The position numbers were made by a program, and so were the translations under genes. Below, one piece after another: positions 1 through 8,878 of a stretch of DNA of 64,000 nucleotides. How positions within the stretch are numbered: the first letter of the stretch is position 1; each line of letters begins with the position of its first letter. The notes under the pieces were generated by a model that worked only from the letters and a program-made list of their open reading frames with translations, did not search any database and was not told the origin of the DNA. The stretch is from NCBI GenBank assembly GCA_030827135.1, contig JAURFE010000004.1, positions 24,667-88,666 on the forward strand, in the 5' to 3' direction. Source of the DNA: Vicinamibacterales bacterium (GTDB taxonomy: Bacteria; Acidobacteriota; Vicinamibacteria; Vicinamibacterales; SCN-69-37).

Positions 1-20
1 GCGTTTGTCGGCATGGCCAT
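1..20 (-). CDS. Start of a probable response regulator (partial, runs off window)
   Basis: On the minus strand an ATG at 20 overlaps the stop of the NtrY-like kinase (TGATG) and opens a frame reading M-A-M-P-T-N before the window ends. Only six codons are visible, so nothing in the sequence proves the product. The expectation of an NtrX-type sigma-54 response regulator rests on the usual order ntrY-ntrX and on the translational coupling. The assignment is an inference. Confidence 0.35.
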
Positions 21-3000
21 CACGCGTCTGCGCGGCCGGCATCACCCGGCATCGGAAGGGTAAGCATCATCGTGGTCCCCTGACCCACCTGGCTGGTGGC
101 GGTAATCGTGCCGCCGCACGATTCCACATTGCGCCGCGCGTTGGCGAGCCCCAGTCCGGAACCGCCCGTCTTGGTGGAGAAGTGCGGCTCAAATGCGCGC
201 GCCAGCGCGTCCTCCGTCATGCCGTGCCCATCGTCGCGCACCGTGATGGTGACCACCGGCGGCGTGGCGGCCGCCGTGAGCCGGAGAAGGCCGCCGTCGG
301 GCATCGCCTGGAGCGCGTTTTCGACAAGGTTGGTCAACGCGCGAGCCAGGAAGGTTCTGTCCGCGCGGACGGGCGGGAGATCCTCAGGCACCGTAATCTC
401 GATGCGGGTGTGGGCGGCCAGGCCCGGCCGATACGGGCGGACCACTTCCTGGAGCAGGTCGCTGACCGGCACATCCACAAACGTCGGTTCAGGATTGGCC
501 GCAAAGTTTGCGAAGTCGTTGGCGATCTGACGGAGCAGCTTGACCTGCTTCAGCACGGTGTGTATGCACTGATCGAAGACCGGACCGAGCGGGCGTTGTT
601 GATCCTCGTGGACCCGCTGGAGGTGTTCCGCCGCCAGTTGTATCGGGGTGAGGGGATTCTTGATATCGTGCGCCACCTGCCGCGACATGTCCGCCCACGC
701 CTTCAGTTCGTGCGCGCGGCCCAGTTCGGCGCGCTGCTGCTGCAGGGTGGCCGCCATGCTGTTGAAGTCGGTGACCAGTCGTCGCAGTTCATCCGCGGTG
801 TCGGCGACGATGCGGACATCGAGGCGTCCGGAGGCGATTTGCCGCGTGGCGCGCGTCAGACGGGCGACCGGATCGGCGACGCGCTGCGCCACCCAGGCAC
901 CGAGGCCCGCGGCGAGCAGCATGACGCAGACGGCACCGAACAATACGCCCCGGTTGAGGTCGGAAATTTCGCGCTCGATTTCCTGCTGCCTCGGCGCGAG
1001 CGGCACGGACAACACGGCCTGGCGCCCCAGACTGGGGCCGGGCACAGGGACCGACGCGACCAGGTAGGTGAAGGGGCCCGCGCGCTGCTCCTCGACGAAC
1101 GTCGGCACGCGGTCCAGGACCACCGCGCGATACGCGCGCGCGGGTGTGCGCTCGGCGAGCACCCCGAAGTCGAAGAGGTCGCGCTGGCTCGTCGCCCGCA
1201 GGCGCGGTCCGTCGTACACGTTCACGTCCTGATTGATGACACGCGCAATCCACACCATCACGTCATCGGTGACCGGCACCTGCTGCAGCGCGATTGTGTC
1301 CTCGAGCACACGCCGCGCGACCGTCACCGCGTTGATGGCTTCGGTCTCCACGTCGGACCGCAGCTGCTCCCCCATGTAGGCACTGAACGTCAGGGCTAAC
1401 ACGAGCACCGGGACGATCGCGGTGAAGACGAAAAACAGAAACAGCTTCCGATAAAAACTCGTGCGCACTTCCTGGACGAGTGCACGGATCGGCGTCTGCG
1501 TATGGTGGACCAGTGGCGCGGCGATCGTGGTGGCCCCCAACAGCAGAACAAAGAAGACCGCGGCCAGGGCCGTGGTTTCTGACAGCCGGGCGAGATGATC
1601 GAACACGGACGGTACCGGGTAGCCGAGGGCATAGATGCCGGCCCGGTCGTTGAGGAAATACACCCGCGCCGTGCCGCCGTCGGTCTCGCGCGTGATCCAG
1701 AATGGCTCGCGCGACTGCTCCAGCCGGGCCATGACGTCCGCCTCAATCGGCCACGCGCTCGCACCGGCAACAAACAGCGGCAGGCGGCTCCACCCGTACA
1801 CCACGGCCTGGATGCCGGGCGGACCGGCACCCGACCGCGACGCCGCATCACGCAGCAGGTCGTCGTACGGATTGCGGGCGGAAAGGTAAGGGAGCGCGCG
1901 ATAGTCGAAGATCACGTGCAGCACGAGCGCGCCGTGCATGACACCGGCGTCGTCGCACACGCCTCGCTCCGCATGGAGCATGCGCAGTTCCTCCGCGCCG
2001 AACGTGCCTGACTCGCCGTAGACATCCCACTCGCAGCGAATGTCGACCGACGACTGGTCGATGCCGTACTCGGGCACATTCAGCGCAAAGCGGCTCGTCA
2101 GGCGACCGTCGGCGCCGTACAACTCCACCGCCGACGTCAGCCGGCCTCGCGCGAGGCTCGTCTGGTTCCAGACCTGGAAGGCCGTATCCGTCGTGACACC
2201 TTCGCCCTCTGCGGGCTGCTCGACGAGGGCCTCGAGATACGGGAGGCGATCGATCTCCGCCATCGCGGCGTACAACTCCTCGCGCAGCTGCTCGGGGTGG
2301 CCCATCGTCGCCGGACCATGGACGGATTCAATCGCGGATTCGGTGGCGCGCTGCGCCGACACCCAGACGATCGGATCGAGCACGAGCGCGGGGAGCACCG
2401 TGGCGCCAAACAGCAGCAACAACCGGCTGGATTGCGAGGCCCGGCGATAACGGCGACGCGCGGGTGCGGCCGCGATCGCCGCCACGGCGGAGGCGAGCGC
2501 GGCCCCGACGGCAATCGGCGCGACCGTGGCAAGCGTGGGCATCCAGACGCCGGCCAACCCGAGGACCACCGCCGGCAACGTGATCAGCACGATCGCCACG
2601 AGCGCAGGCATCAGGTCATGCCAGTGGATCCGCCAGCGTTCACACACCCGCGCCTGCAGGGCCGTGGTCGTCCACAACGCCGCCAGCGCGAGGCACAGGC
2701 GAATCAGGTGCGAGGTGAGACGTGTCAGATCAAGCGGAAAGAGCGGAGAGGCCAGACGGTCGAGACCGGCGCTCTGCAACTGCCGGTCGATTGCCAGGCC
2801 TGCGGCGGCCAGCACGACGGTCGCCACGACACCGGCCGCCAGGAGTTCCAGCGACGCACGGCCGATGTGGGATCGGAAGGGGCGGCGCACGGCACCGCGC
2901 CACCACACGGCGACCGGCAGCGCCACGGCGATCGCCATGGCCGTCAGACCCAGCAGAAGGTCCTGGGCCCCGGCGGGCATGGCGGCCAGTTGTGCAAGGC

Positions 3001-3859
3001 GCCGCAGACCGAGTCCTCCGAGCAGCAACACGACGGCAAGCAGCACCGAGAGGCCGATGAACCGGCCGCTTGTCTGCCCCCGCCGGCGATGGAGCAGGGC
3101 ACGACTGCCCAGCGCGCCGGCCAGCAGCACAAGCGGCAGCAGGGCGAGGGCGCCCACGCGGCCACGAAACACCCGCCGGGCCTGCTCGAGGGTCTCAGGC
3201 GCATAACTCACCTCGACGAGCGGCCGACCGTCCGAGGCGACGATGACCGCGCGACCGGGGCCGGCGTCGGTGGGCGTCAGGGCCGACGCCGGTGTGACGA
3301 TCACGTCCCCGAACGACGTGGCGAGCCGGCGATCGCTTGTCAGCACCCGCTCCGCCGTGACGACGCCGAGCAGCTGGTCGTCGGTTCGCACCGGTGACAC
3401 CGCGATGAGACGGAGGCCCATCGTGCTCGGCACCACCAGCGTGGTCGGTGCCCGCAGGCCGCCCGGCTGGAGCGACTGCAGGTCGAGATCCTCGGCGACG
3501 CCGTCACTCCAGGCGAGCAGCCGGTAGCCGCCCGCGCCGTCGGGCACGTAGACGGTGGTCGCCTGCGGCGGCGCGTTGGGGAGGCGGGAGTCCTCCAGCC
3601 GGGCGAAAAGGGCAGGCAGCACGTCCCGGTCGGACGTGGCGCGGACGATCAGATCGTGGTCGCGGGCGACGATGTCCGCCGACGCGCGCAGACGGGCCGT
3701 GATGTCGTCAAAGCGGTGTTGCAGTTCCCGTTCAAGCCGGTCGCGGGCGGTGAGCGCGTCTCCGCCGAACCGCGCGCGCTCCCAGAGCGTGCCGCTCAGG
3801 GCCGCCAGGGCTGCGGCGACAAACGCCGCCACGACGAGTCGGGCGAGGGGTGAATGCAC
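20..3859 (-). CDS. NtrY-like membrane sensor histidine kinase, unusually long
   Basis: Predicted transmembrane sensor kinase of 1279 residues. The N-terminal helix (about 5-25) is followed by an extracytoplasmic segment (about 30-230). A cluster of hydrophobic helices lies at about 233-500, a second extracytoplasmic segment at about 500-755 and helices near 763-783 and 806-828. A third outside loop (830-968) and a helix at 970-990 complete the membrane part. A HAMP-like linker follows (about 990-1045), then a HisKA box with H1064 in QVAHDIKNPLTP and an HATPase domain (N box around N1177/N1181, G1 DDGHGM at 1209, G2 GGSGLGL at 1232). The Q-x-x-H-D-I-K-N-P-L-T-P box is typical of NtrY/NtrB kinases that control sigma-54 activators. 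NtrY proteins are usually 700-780 residues, so this one carries roughly 500 extra N-terminal residues. Its 3' end overlaps the next minus-strand gene, and rpoN lies 14 kb away. The signal sensed is unknown. Confidence 0.85.
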   Translation of the reverse strand: MHSPLARLVVAAFVAAALAALSGTLWERARFGGDALTARDRLERELQHRFDDITARLRASADIVARDHDLIVRATSDRDVLPALFARLEDSRLPNAPPQATTVYVPDGAGGYRLLAWSDGVAEDLDLQSLQPGGLRAPTTLVVPSTMGLRLIAVSPVRTDDQLLGVVTAERVLTSDRRLATSFGDVIVTPASALTPTDAGPGRAVIVASDGRPLVEVSYAPETLEQARRVFRGRVGALALLPLVLLAGALGSRALLHRRRGQTSGRFIGLSVLLAVVLLLGGLGLRRLAQLAAMPAGAQDLLLGLTAMAIAVALPVAVWWRGAVRRPFRSHIGRASLELLAAGVVATVVLAAAGLAIDRQLQSAGLDRLASPLFPLDLTRLTSHLIRLCLALAALWTTTALQARVCERWRIHWHDLMPALVAIVLITLPAVVLGLAGVWMPTLATVAPIAVGAALASAVAAIAAAPARRRYRRASQSSRLLLLFGATVLPALVLDPIVWVSAQRATESAIESVHGPATMGHPEQLREELYAAMAEIDRLPYLEALVEQPAEGEGVTTDTAFQVWNQTSLARGRLTSAVELYGADGRLTSRFALNVPEYGIDQSSVDIRCEWDVYGESGTFGAEELRMLHAERGVCDDAGVMHGALVLHVIFDYRALPYLSARNPYDDLLRDAASRSGAGPPGIQAVVYGWSRLPLFVAGASAWPIEADVMARLEQSREPFWITRETDGGTARVYFLNDRAGIYALGYPVPSVFDHLARLSETTALAAVFFVLLLGATTIAAPLVHHTQTPIRALVQEVRTSFYRKLFLFFVFTAIVPVLVLALTFSAYMGEQLRSDVETEAINAVTVARRVLEDTIALQQVPVTDDVMVWIARVINQDVNVYDGPRLRATSQRDLFDFGVLAERTPARAYRAVVLDRVPTFVEEQRAGPFTYLVASVPVPGPSLGRQAVLSVPLAPRQQEIEREISDLNRGVLFGAVCVMLLAAGLGAWVAQRVADPVARLTRATRQIASGRLDVRIVADTADELRRLVTDFNSMAATLQQQRAELGRAHELKAWADMSRQVAHDIKNPLTPIQLAAEHLQRVHEDQQRPLGPVFDQCIHTVLKQVKLLRQIANDFANFAANPEPTFVDVPVSDLLQEVVRPYRPGLAAHTRIEITVPEDLPPVRADRTFLARALTNLVENALQAMPDGGLLRLTAAATPPVVTITVRDDGHGMTEDALARAFEPHFSTKTGGSGLGLANARRNVESCGGTITATSQVGQGTTMMLTLPMPGDAGRADA

Positions 3860-3916
3860 CGGTTTGCCGGGGCAGGCGTGGCCTGAGTCCGCAGAATATC
3901 AAAAGATGCCCTGCGA

Positions 3917-3922
3917 TATACT
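3917..3922 (+). promoter_or_regulatory. Possible -10 box (TATACT) very close to a start codon
   Basis: TATACT ends 7 nt before the ATG at 3930. A transcript from it would be almost leaderless, and no Shine-Dalgarno sequence is visible upstream of the ATG. No good -35 hexamer lies 16-18 nt upstream, so support is weak. Confidence 0.3.
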
Positions 3923-3929
3923 CGCGCGG

Positions 3930-4943
3930 ATGCGCGGTACCCTCAGTGGCCTTCCGTTGCGCGCCGCGCTGAAACGCGGGGCGCTGGTGACGGCGGCGAA
4001 CTGGCCCGTGGTGCTGATCCGGTTTGTGATGGTCGCGGTCTACCGGGTGAGTGTCGGGGTCCCGGTGGTCGGCGGCGCGTTTGTGGTGGCGGTGCTGGCG
4101 GGCGCCGATATCCGGACGTTGCTCGCGAGCGACCTTCAGGCCGCCGGCGGCCTGGTGATCGCCGCACTGGTTGGCCGGCCCACGGAACTCGCCGTGTTTC
4201 TGGTCGCCGTCGGCGTGGTCGCGGTCGGGGGCGGTCTGCTGGTGTTTCTGATGCATGCCGGCACGGCCAGCGTGCTGGTCCATGGAGAGCGTCAGGCCGC
4301 CGATGTCCAGCGGGCCCCGCTGCGCCTGTCGGCGGTACGGAGCGCCAGCGTCTTCGGCATCGCGGAGTTTCAGGCCGGCGTCCGCCGGTTCGGCCGGCGG
4401 TTTGTCGTGCTGGGGCTGTGGCTGGCGCTCGCATATGTCCTGGTGGGCGGCCTTGCCCTCGGCGGGCTCGGAGCCATTGTGGCGCTCGATGGCACCCGGA
4501 GCGGGCCGGCCGTGTGGGGCCTCGGGGTGCTGTTTGTCACTTCAGGTGTGCTGATTGCCGTCGCGGGGCTTAACCTTGTGTATGCCCTGTTGCAGGTCAT
4601 CATCGTGACTGACGACTGCCGGGTGAGTCAGGCCGTGGCCCGTCTGCATGCGTTCGTGACACATGACGCGCGCCAGGTGGCCGGGGTCTTCGGCGTGGTG
4701 CTGGCCCTGGTGGTCCTGGCGTCTGCCGCCTCGTTGCTGGCCACGGCGGGATTGGCGCTGGTGGCCTGGGTGCCATTTGTCGGTCTGGCCGTGGTGCCGC
4801 TGCAACTGGCCGCGTGGCTGATGCGCGGCGTCGTGTTCCACTACATGGAGCTCGGCGCCTGGTCGGCGTATCAGAGTCAATATCGCCGGTATGCGGACCC
4901 CAGCAGCGGGGACGACACGCCGGCCTGGGGAGTGCACGCATGA
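3930..4943 (+). CDS. Polytopic membrane protein of unknown function
   Basis: About 337 residues, rich in Val, Leu, Ala and Gly, with roughly six hydrophobic stretches (around residues 25-50, 70-110, 160-185, 195-220, 245-270 and 280-310) separated by short basic loops. I do not recognise the family and see no catalytic motif. The start at 3930 gives MRGTLSG; an in-frame ATG at 3906 would add eight residues. The gene is divergent from the sensor kinase, with only 70 nt between them. Its stop overlaps the start of the aminotransferase gene (ATGA at 4940-4943), so the two are probably translated together. A transport or membrane-organising role is possible but unsupported. Confidence 0.7.
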   Translation: MRGTLSGLPLRAALKRGALVTAANWPVVLIRFVMVAVYRVSVGVPVVGGAFVVAVLAGADIRTLLASDLQAAGGLVIAALVGRPTELAVFLVAVGVVAVGGGLLVFLMHAGTASVLVHGERQAADVQRAPLRLSAVRSASVFGIAEFQAGVRRFGRRFVVLGLWLALAYVLVGGLALGGLGAIVALDGTRSGPAVWGLGVLFVTSGVLIAVAGLNLVYALLQVIIVTDDCRVSQAVARLHAFVTHDARQVAGVFGVVLALVVLASAASLLATAGLALVAWVPFVGLAVVPLQLAAWLMRGVVFHYMELGAWSAYQSQYRRYADPSSGDDTPAWGVHA

Positions 4944-6199
4944 CGTCCGTCAACTTCGACCAGTTTTTCTCCCGGTTAGGGCTGGCGATGCGGGAATCCG
5001 CCATTCGCCGGATGGGGACAGTGCTGGCGGATGCCCGTGACATGGTGTCGTTTGCGCCAGGGTACCCCACGGAGTCGACCTTCCCCTGGGAGGCATTACG
5101 TGACATTGCCGACGACCTGTTGCGCAGTCAGAAAGGGTCGATTCTCCAGTACGGCGCCACCCGCGGCTATCGGCCCCTCCTTGAGTCGTTGACGACGCTG
5201 ATGGCGGCGCGGCACATCACCACGTCGCCGGATCGTCTGACGGTAACCAACGGATCGCAGCAGGGCCTCGATCTGGTCGCCCGCGTACTGCTCGATCCCG
5301 GCGATGTCGTGCTGGTCGAACTGCCGTCCTACACCGGCGCCATCTCGGCCTTCCGCAGCGTCGGGGCCGACCTGGTCGGTGTGGGGCAGGACGCGGATGG
5401 CCTGAACCTGGAGGCCCTCGATGCCACGATGGCCCGGCTGCGCGGCGAGGGGCGCACCGTGAAGTGCCTGTATGTCGTGCCGAACTTTCAGAATCCGACA
5501 GGGCTGCTGGTGGGACTCGAGAAACGCCGGCGCCTGCTCGAGTGGGCGACGCGACACGATCTCCTGATCGTGGAGGACGATCCCTATCGCGACCTGTATT
5601 TCGAGGATGTCACGCGCGAAGCCGAGACGCGTGCCATTGCGGCCGACGACGCCGACGGCCGGGTGATTTATCTCAGCAGCTTCTCGAAAACGCTGGCGCC
5701 CGGTCTGCGCGTCGCCTGGCTGCACGCCGCACCCGGGCTGATGGCAAAGTTCGAGATTGCGAAGCAGGCGTCGGATCTGTGCAACGGCGGGCTCGGACAG
5801 CAGATGGTCCATCAGGCCATCGAGCGCGGCGTGCTGGCCGCGCAGGTGCCGCGGTTGCGCGCGCACTACCAGGCCCAGCGGGACTGCATGGTGGATGCGT
5901 TGCGCGGCGCGTTCGGTTCGACGCTGACGTGGTTGCAGCCCAGGGGCGGATTTTTTCTGTGGGCCAGCCTGACCGGTCCGGTGGATGGGGAGGCGTTGTT
6001 GCCGTTCGCGCAGGCGCGCGGAGTGATCTATGTGGCCGGCAGCGCGTTTTTTGTCAGTGGCGACGAGCGCCGGTTTCTTCGGCTGTCGTTTTCGGCGCCG
6101 ACGCCGGATCGGATTCGCGAGGGCGTCGCCCGGCTGGCGCTCGCGGTCACCGACGCGACGCGCCCGGCAGTGTCGACCACGGCAGAGGCGTCCCGCTGA
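4940..6199 (+). CDS. PLP-dependent aminotransferase, class I/II
   Basis: Fold-type I aminotransferase of 419 residues, expected to be cytoplasmic. Family features are NGSQQGLDL near residue 105, the NPTG motif in VPNFQNPTG (about 185), the ED-DPY motif in IVEDDPYRDLYF, and the PLP lysine in SSFSKTLAPG (about K250) followed by GLRVAW. The overall pattern is that of the LysN/2-aminoadipate and MocR-type aminotransferases, but there is no N-terminal DNA-binding domain. The amino donor and acceptor cannot be read from sequence. The ATG start overlaps the upstream membrane-protein stop. The 3' end overlaps the convergent beta-propeller gene by 53 nt. Confidence 0.85.
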   Translation: MTSVNFDQFFSRLGLAMRESAIRRMGTVLADARDMVSFAPGYPTESTFPWEALRDIADDLLRSQKGSILQYGATRGYRPLLESLTTLMAARHITTSPDRLTVTNGSQQGLDLVARVLLDPGDVVLVELPSYTGAISAFRSVGADLVGVGQDADGLNLEALDATMARLRGEGRTVKCLYVVPNFQNPTGLLVGLEKRRRLLEWATRHDLLIVEDDPYRDLYFEDVTREAETRAIAADDADGRVIYLSSFSKTLAPGLRVAWLHAAPGLMAKFEIAKQASDLCNGGLGQQMVHQAIERGVLAAQVPRLRAHYQAQRDCMVDALRGAFGSTLTWLQPRGGFFLWASLTGPVDGEALLPFAQARGVIYVAGSAFFVSGDERRFLRLSFSAPTPDRIREGVARLALAVTDATRPAVSTTAEASR

Positions 6200-7301
6200 T
6201 CGTCAGCGCCGCCGTCACCGGCAGCGACTGCCGCGCAAACGCGTCCACGACGCGCGCCGTGTCCGACACCGTCATACGCACCATGCGGAGTCCCGTGCCG
6301 TACCCGGCCGTTGTGAGCGCGGTCGTGCCGCGCGAGTCGGCGGCGGGCGCCGCGAGTTCCCCGGCCGCCTGGCCGGTGGCCGCGAGCATGAACCGGACGA
6401 CGCCATTGGAATGCGGCACGATCACCATGCCCGCATCCGCCGTCAGGCCGTCGACGACGCGGGCATTCACGTTCTTGTTCCACACCATGTGCCCATTGGA
6501 CGCGCGATGGGCGCGTACGCTGTTGTCGAGCACGGCGATGTACACGTGATCGGCATCGGCCGCCAGACGGCTGATGAGCGGCATCTCGACCGGGTAGCTC
6601 CAGGTCCGCTCGCCGTTGCCCTGTCGATAGGCCGTCAGCCGGCCGTCGGTCGCCACGTAAATGAGCCCGTGCGCCACAAGTATCTGCAGCGGCGAGGCCA
6701 GGCCCCGGCGCTGCCAGGCGACGGCCCCGTCGGTGACACGCCAGGCGGTCATGTGTCCGTCCGCCGTCACGCCGAACACCCGCTCGCCGTCCACCACCGG
6801 CGGCAGGGCCAGCGGCGTGGCCAGGGGCTCGGAGATCCAGATGGGCTCGCCGTCGCTCGCGCGGATGCCCCGCAGGCGCGCATCCTCGCCAAGAACCAGA
6901 AGCCAGCCCGCACGGAAGACCAGGGGCACGGTGACGCGGCCGATGGGAAGCCGCCACTCCGGGTGGCCGGTCAGCTCCGACAGGGAATGGATGGCGCCAT
7001 CGGCGGCCACAAACACACGGCCGTCATGGACAAGGGGCGGCACGGTGGCGGCGAGTGCGGAGGTCCAGGCCGGCGTGGGATCGCCGGTGGTCCACGCCAG
7101 GGCCTCGATGCGGGTGTCGGTGGCTATCAGGACGCGGACATCACCGACCACCAGCCGGACGGCATCCCCGAAGGGGAGCACCCGGGTCCACTGCTGCCCA
7201 ATCGGCAGCACCGACACGCCACGAATCTGTGCGGCCGGCGTCACGCGCGACATCGCCACGCAGCAGCCGATCAGGATCGCGGTGGTGGCCAGACGTCGCA
7301 C
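6147..7301 (-). CDS. Exported PQQ-type beta-propeller protein (BamB-like)
   Basis: Protein of 384 residues with a cleavable-looking signal peptide (about 1-24, ending in TPAAQ). It contains six or more repeats of the PQQ/quinoprotein propeller type, seen as recurring G-x-x-x-W strands (for example GHPEWRLP, GEPIWISE, GAVAWQRR, GERTWSYP, GHMVWNKN). BamB itself helps the BAM complex insert outer-membrane proteins, but it is a lipoprotein of similar size and this protein has no lipobox Cys. No other bam gene is adjacent, so the name is a fold description, not a function. It runs convergent to the aminotransferase and divergent from guaA. Confidence 0.75.
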   Translation of the reverse strand: MRRLATTAILIGCCVAMSRVTPAAQIRGVSVLPIGQQWTRVLPFGDAVRLVVGDVRVLIATDTRIEALAWTTGDPTPAWTSALAATVPPLVHDGRVFVAADGAIHSLSELTGHPEWRLPIGRVTVPLVFRAGWLLVLGEDARLRGIRASDGEPIWISEPLATPLALPPVVDGERVFGVTADGHMTAWRVTDGAVAWQRRGLASPLQILVAHGLIYVATDGRLTAYRQGNGERTWSYPVEMPLISRLAADADHVYIAVLDNSVRAHRASNGHMVWNKNVNARVVDGLTADAGMVIVPHSNGVVRFMLAATGQAAGELAAPAADSRGTTALTTAGYGTGLRMVRMTVSDTARVVDAFARQSLPVTAALTISGTPLPWSTLPGASRR

Positions 7302-7305
7302 GCCT

Positions 7306-7311
7306 TATAAT
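7306..7311 (+). promoter_or_regulatory. Candidate -10 element (TATAAT) upstream of guaA
   Basis: A perfect TATAAT lies in the 36-bp gap between the divergent propeller gene and guaA. Transcription would start near 7318, about 20 nt before the GTG at 7338. The -35 region is poor. As the first promoter-like site before the long plus-strand run, it may drive guaA and dnaE. Confidence 0.45.
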
Positions 7312-7337
7312 ATCGGCTTTCCCACGATCGGTTGTTC

Positions 7338-8876
7338 GTGACACATCAAACCATTCTTGTTCTCGATTTCGGCTCTCAGTACACGCAGTTGATTGCGCGT
7401 CGTCTGCGCGAATTGTCCGTGTATTCGGAGATCCTGCCGTTTAATACGCCGCTTGAGGAGATTCGCCGCCGCGCGCCGGTCGGGCTCATCCTGTCGGGGG
7501 GGCCGCGCAGCCTGTCCGAGGAAGGCGCGCCACGTCCGCCGGCCGGGATCTGGGACCTCGGCATTCCGCTGCTGGGCATCTGTTACGGCATGCAGGTGAT
7601 CACCGAGCACTTCGGCGGCACGGTCGGCCGGGCATCGCACCGGGAGTTCGGTCACGCGGTGATTGAAACGACGCCGTCGGCGTCGCCGATCTTTGCGTCG
7701 GTGCCATCGAGCCTGAAGGTGTGGGCCAGCCACGGCGACTTCGTCTCGAAAGCCCCATCGGGATTCTCGGTGAGTGCGACATCGGCGAACGCGCCGGTGG
7801 CCGCGATGCATGACGACGCGCGCCGGTGTTATGCGCTGTTGTTCCATCCCGAGGTGGTGCATACCGAACACGGCGGCGATCTGCTGAAGAACTTCGCCTT
7901 CAGTGTGTGCGGGTGTACGGGCGACTGGACGATGGCGGGGTTTGTGGAGGAGAGCATCGCGCGCATCCGCGCGCAGGTGGGCACACGGCGAGTTGTGTGC
8001 GGCCTCTCAGGCGGCGTCGACTCGACGGTTGCCGCGCTGCTGATCCACAAGGCGATTGGCCATCAGTTGACCTGCATTTTTGTCGACAACGGATTGCTGC
8101 GACTGAACGAAGCTGCGCAGGTGCGGGACCGGTTTCAGCGATTGGGGCTGAATCTGGTGTTTGCAGATGCGGTCGACCTGTTTCTCGACCGGCTGGAGGG
8201 CGTCAGCGACCCAGAGCAGAAGCGCAAGATCATCGGCGCCGCGTTCATCGACGTGTTTGAAAAGGAGGCGCTGGCGCTTGGTGACGTCGGCTTCCTTGCG
8301 CAGGGCACGTTGTACCCGGACGTGATTGAGAGTGTGTCGGTGCGCGGCCCGTCGGCGGTCATCAAGAGCCATCACAACGTCGGCGGATTGCCGGAACGAA
8401 TGAAGTTCGCGCTTGTGGAACCGCTGCGTGAGCTCTTCAAGGATGAAGTGCGCGCCGTCGGCACCACCCTGGGGCTTGAAGACGAGTTTGTGTGGCGGCA
8501 GCCGTTCCCGGGACCGGGACTGGCCGTGCGCCTCCTTGGCCCGATCTCCCGGCCGAAGCTCGACCTGCTCCAGCGCGCGGATGCCATCGTGGCCGATGAA
8601 ATCCGCAAGGCCGGGTTGTACCGGAAGGTGTGGCAGTCGTTCGCCGTGTTGCTGCCGGTCCAGAGCGTCGGCGTGATGGGCGATGAGCGCACGTACGAGT
8701 ACACGATTGCCGTGCGCGCGGTGGAGAGCCGGGACGGGATGACGGCGGACTGGGCGCGGTTGCCGCACGAGGTGCTCGCGACCATCTCCTCACGCATCGT
8801 CAATGAAGTCCGCGGGATCAACCGCGTCGTCTACGACATCAGTTCCAAGCCGCCGGCGACGATTGAGTGGGAGTAG
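7338..8876 (+). CDS. guaA: GMP synthase (glutamine-hydrolysing)
   Basis: Converts XMP to GMP using ATP and glutamine, the last step of guanine nucleotide synthesis, in the cytoplasm. With the GTG start the protein has 512 residues, normal for GuaA. The N-terminal glutamine amidotransferase domain has the nucleophile Cys in LLGICYGMQ (about C82) and the His-Glu pair in [11 protein letters not shown] (about H170/E172). The ATP pyrophosphatase P-loop is SGGVDS at about 224-229. The C-terminal dimerisation domain ends in the family-typical [12 protein letters not shown] six bases upstream (7332) is the alternative start. dnaE begins 2 nt after the stop. Confidence 0.97.
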   Translation: MTHQTILVLDFGSQYTQLIARRLRELSVYSEILPFNTPLEEIRRRAPVGLILSGGPRSLSEEGAPRPPAGIWDLGIPLLGICYGMQVITEHFGGTVGRASHREFGHAVIETTPSASPIFASVPSSLKVWASHGDFVSKAPSGFSVSATSANAPVAAMHDDARRCYALLFHPEVVHTEHGGDLLKNFAFSVCGCTGDWTMAGFVEESIARIRAQVGTRRVVCGLSGGVDSTVAALLIHKAIGHQLTCIFVDNGLLRLNEAAQVRDRFQRLGLNLVFADAVDLFLDRLEGVSDPEQKRKIIGAAFIDVFEKEALALGDVGFLAQGTLYPDVIESVSVRGPSAVIKSHHNVGGLPERMKFALVEPLRELFKDEVRAVGTTLGLEDEFVWRQPFPGPGLAVRLLGPISRPKLDLLQRADAIVADEIRKAGLYRKVWQSFAVLLPVQSVGVMGDERTYEYTIAVRAVESRDGMTADWARLPHEVLATISSRIVNEVRGINRVVYDISSKPPATIEWE

Positions 8877-8878
8877 GG

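Noticed and set aside
5..1399. 464-codon plus-strand open frame opposite the sensor kinase
   Set aside because: Shadow composition (Arg/His/Gly) and overlap with the conserved kinase domains on the other strand.
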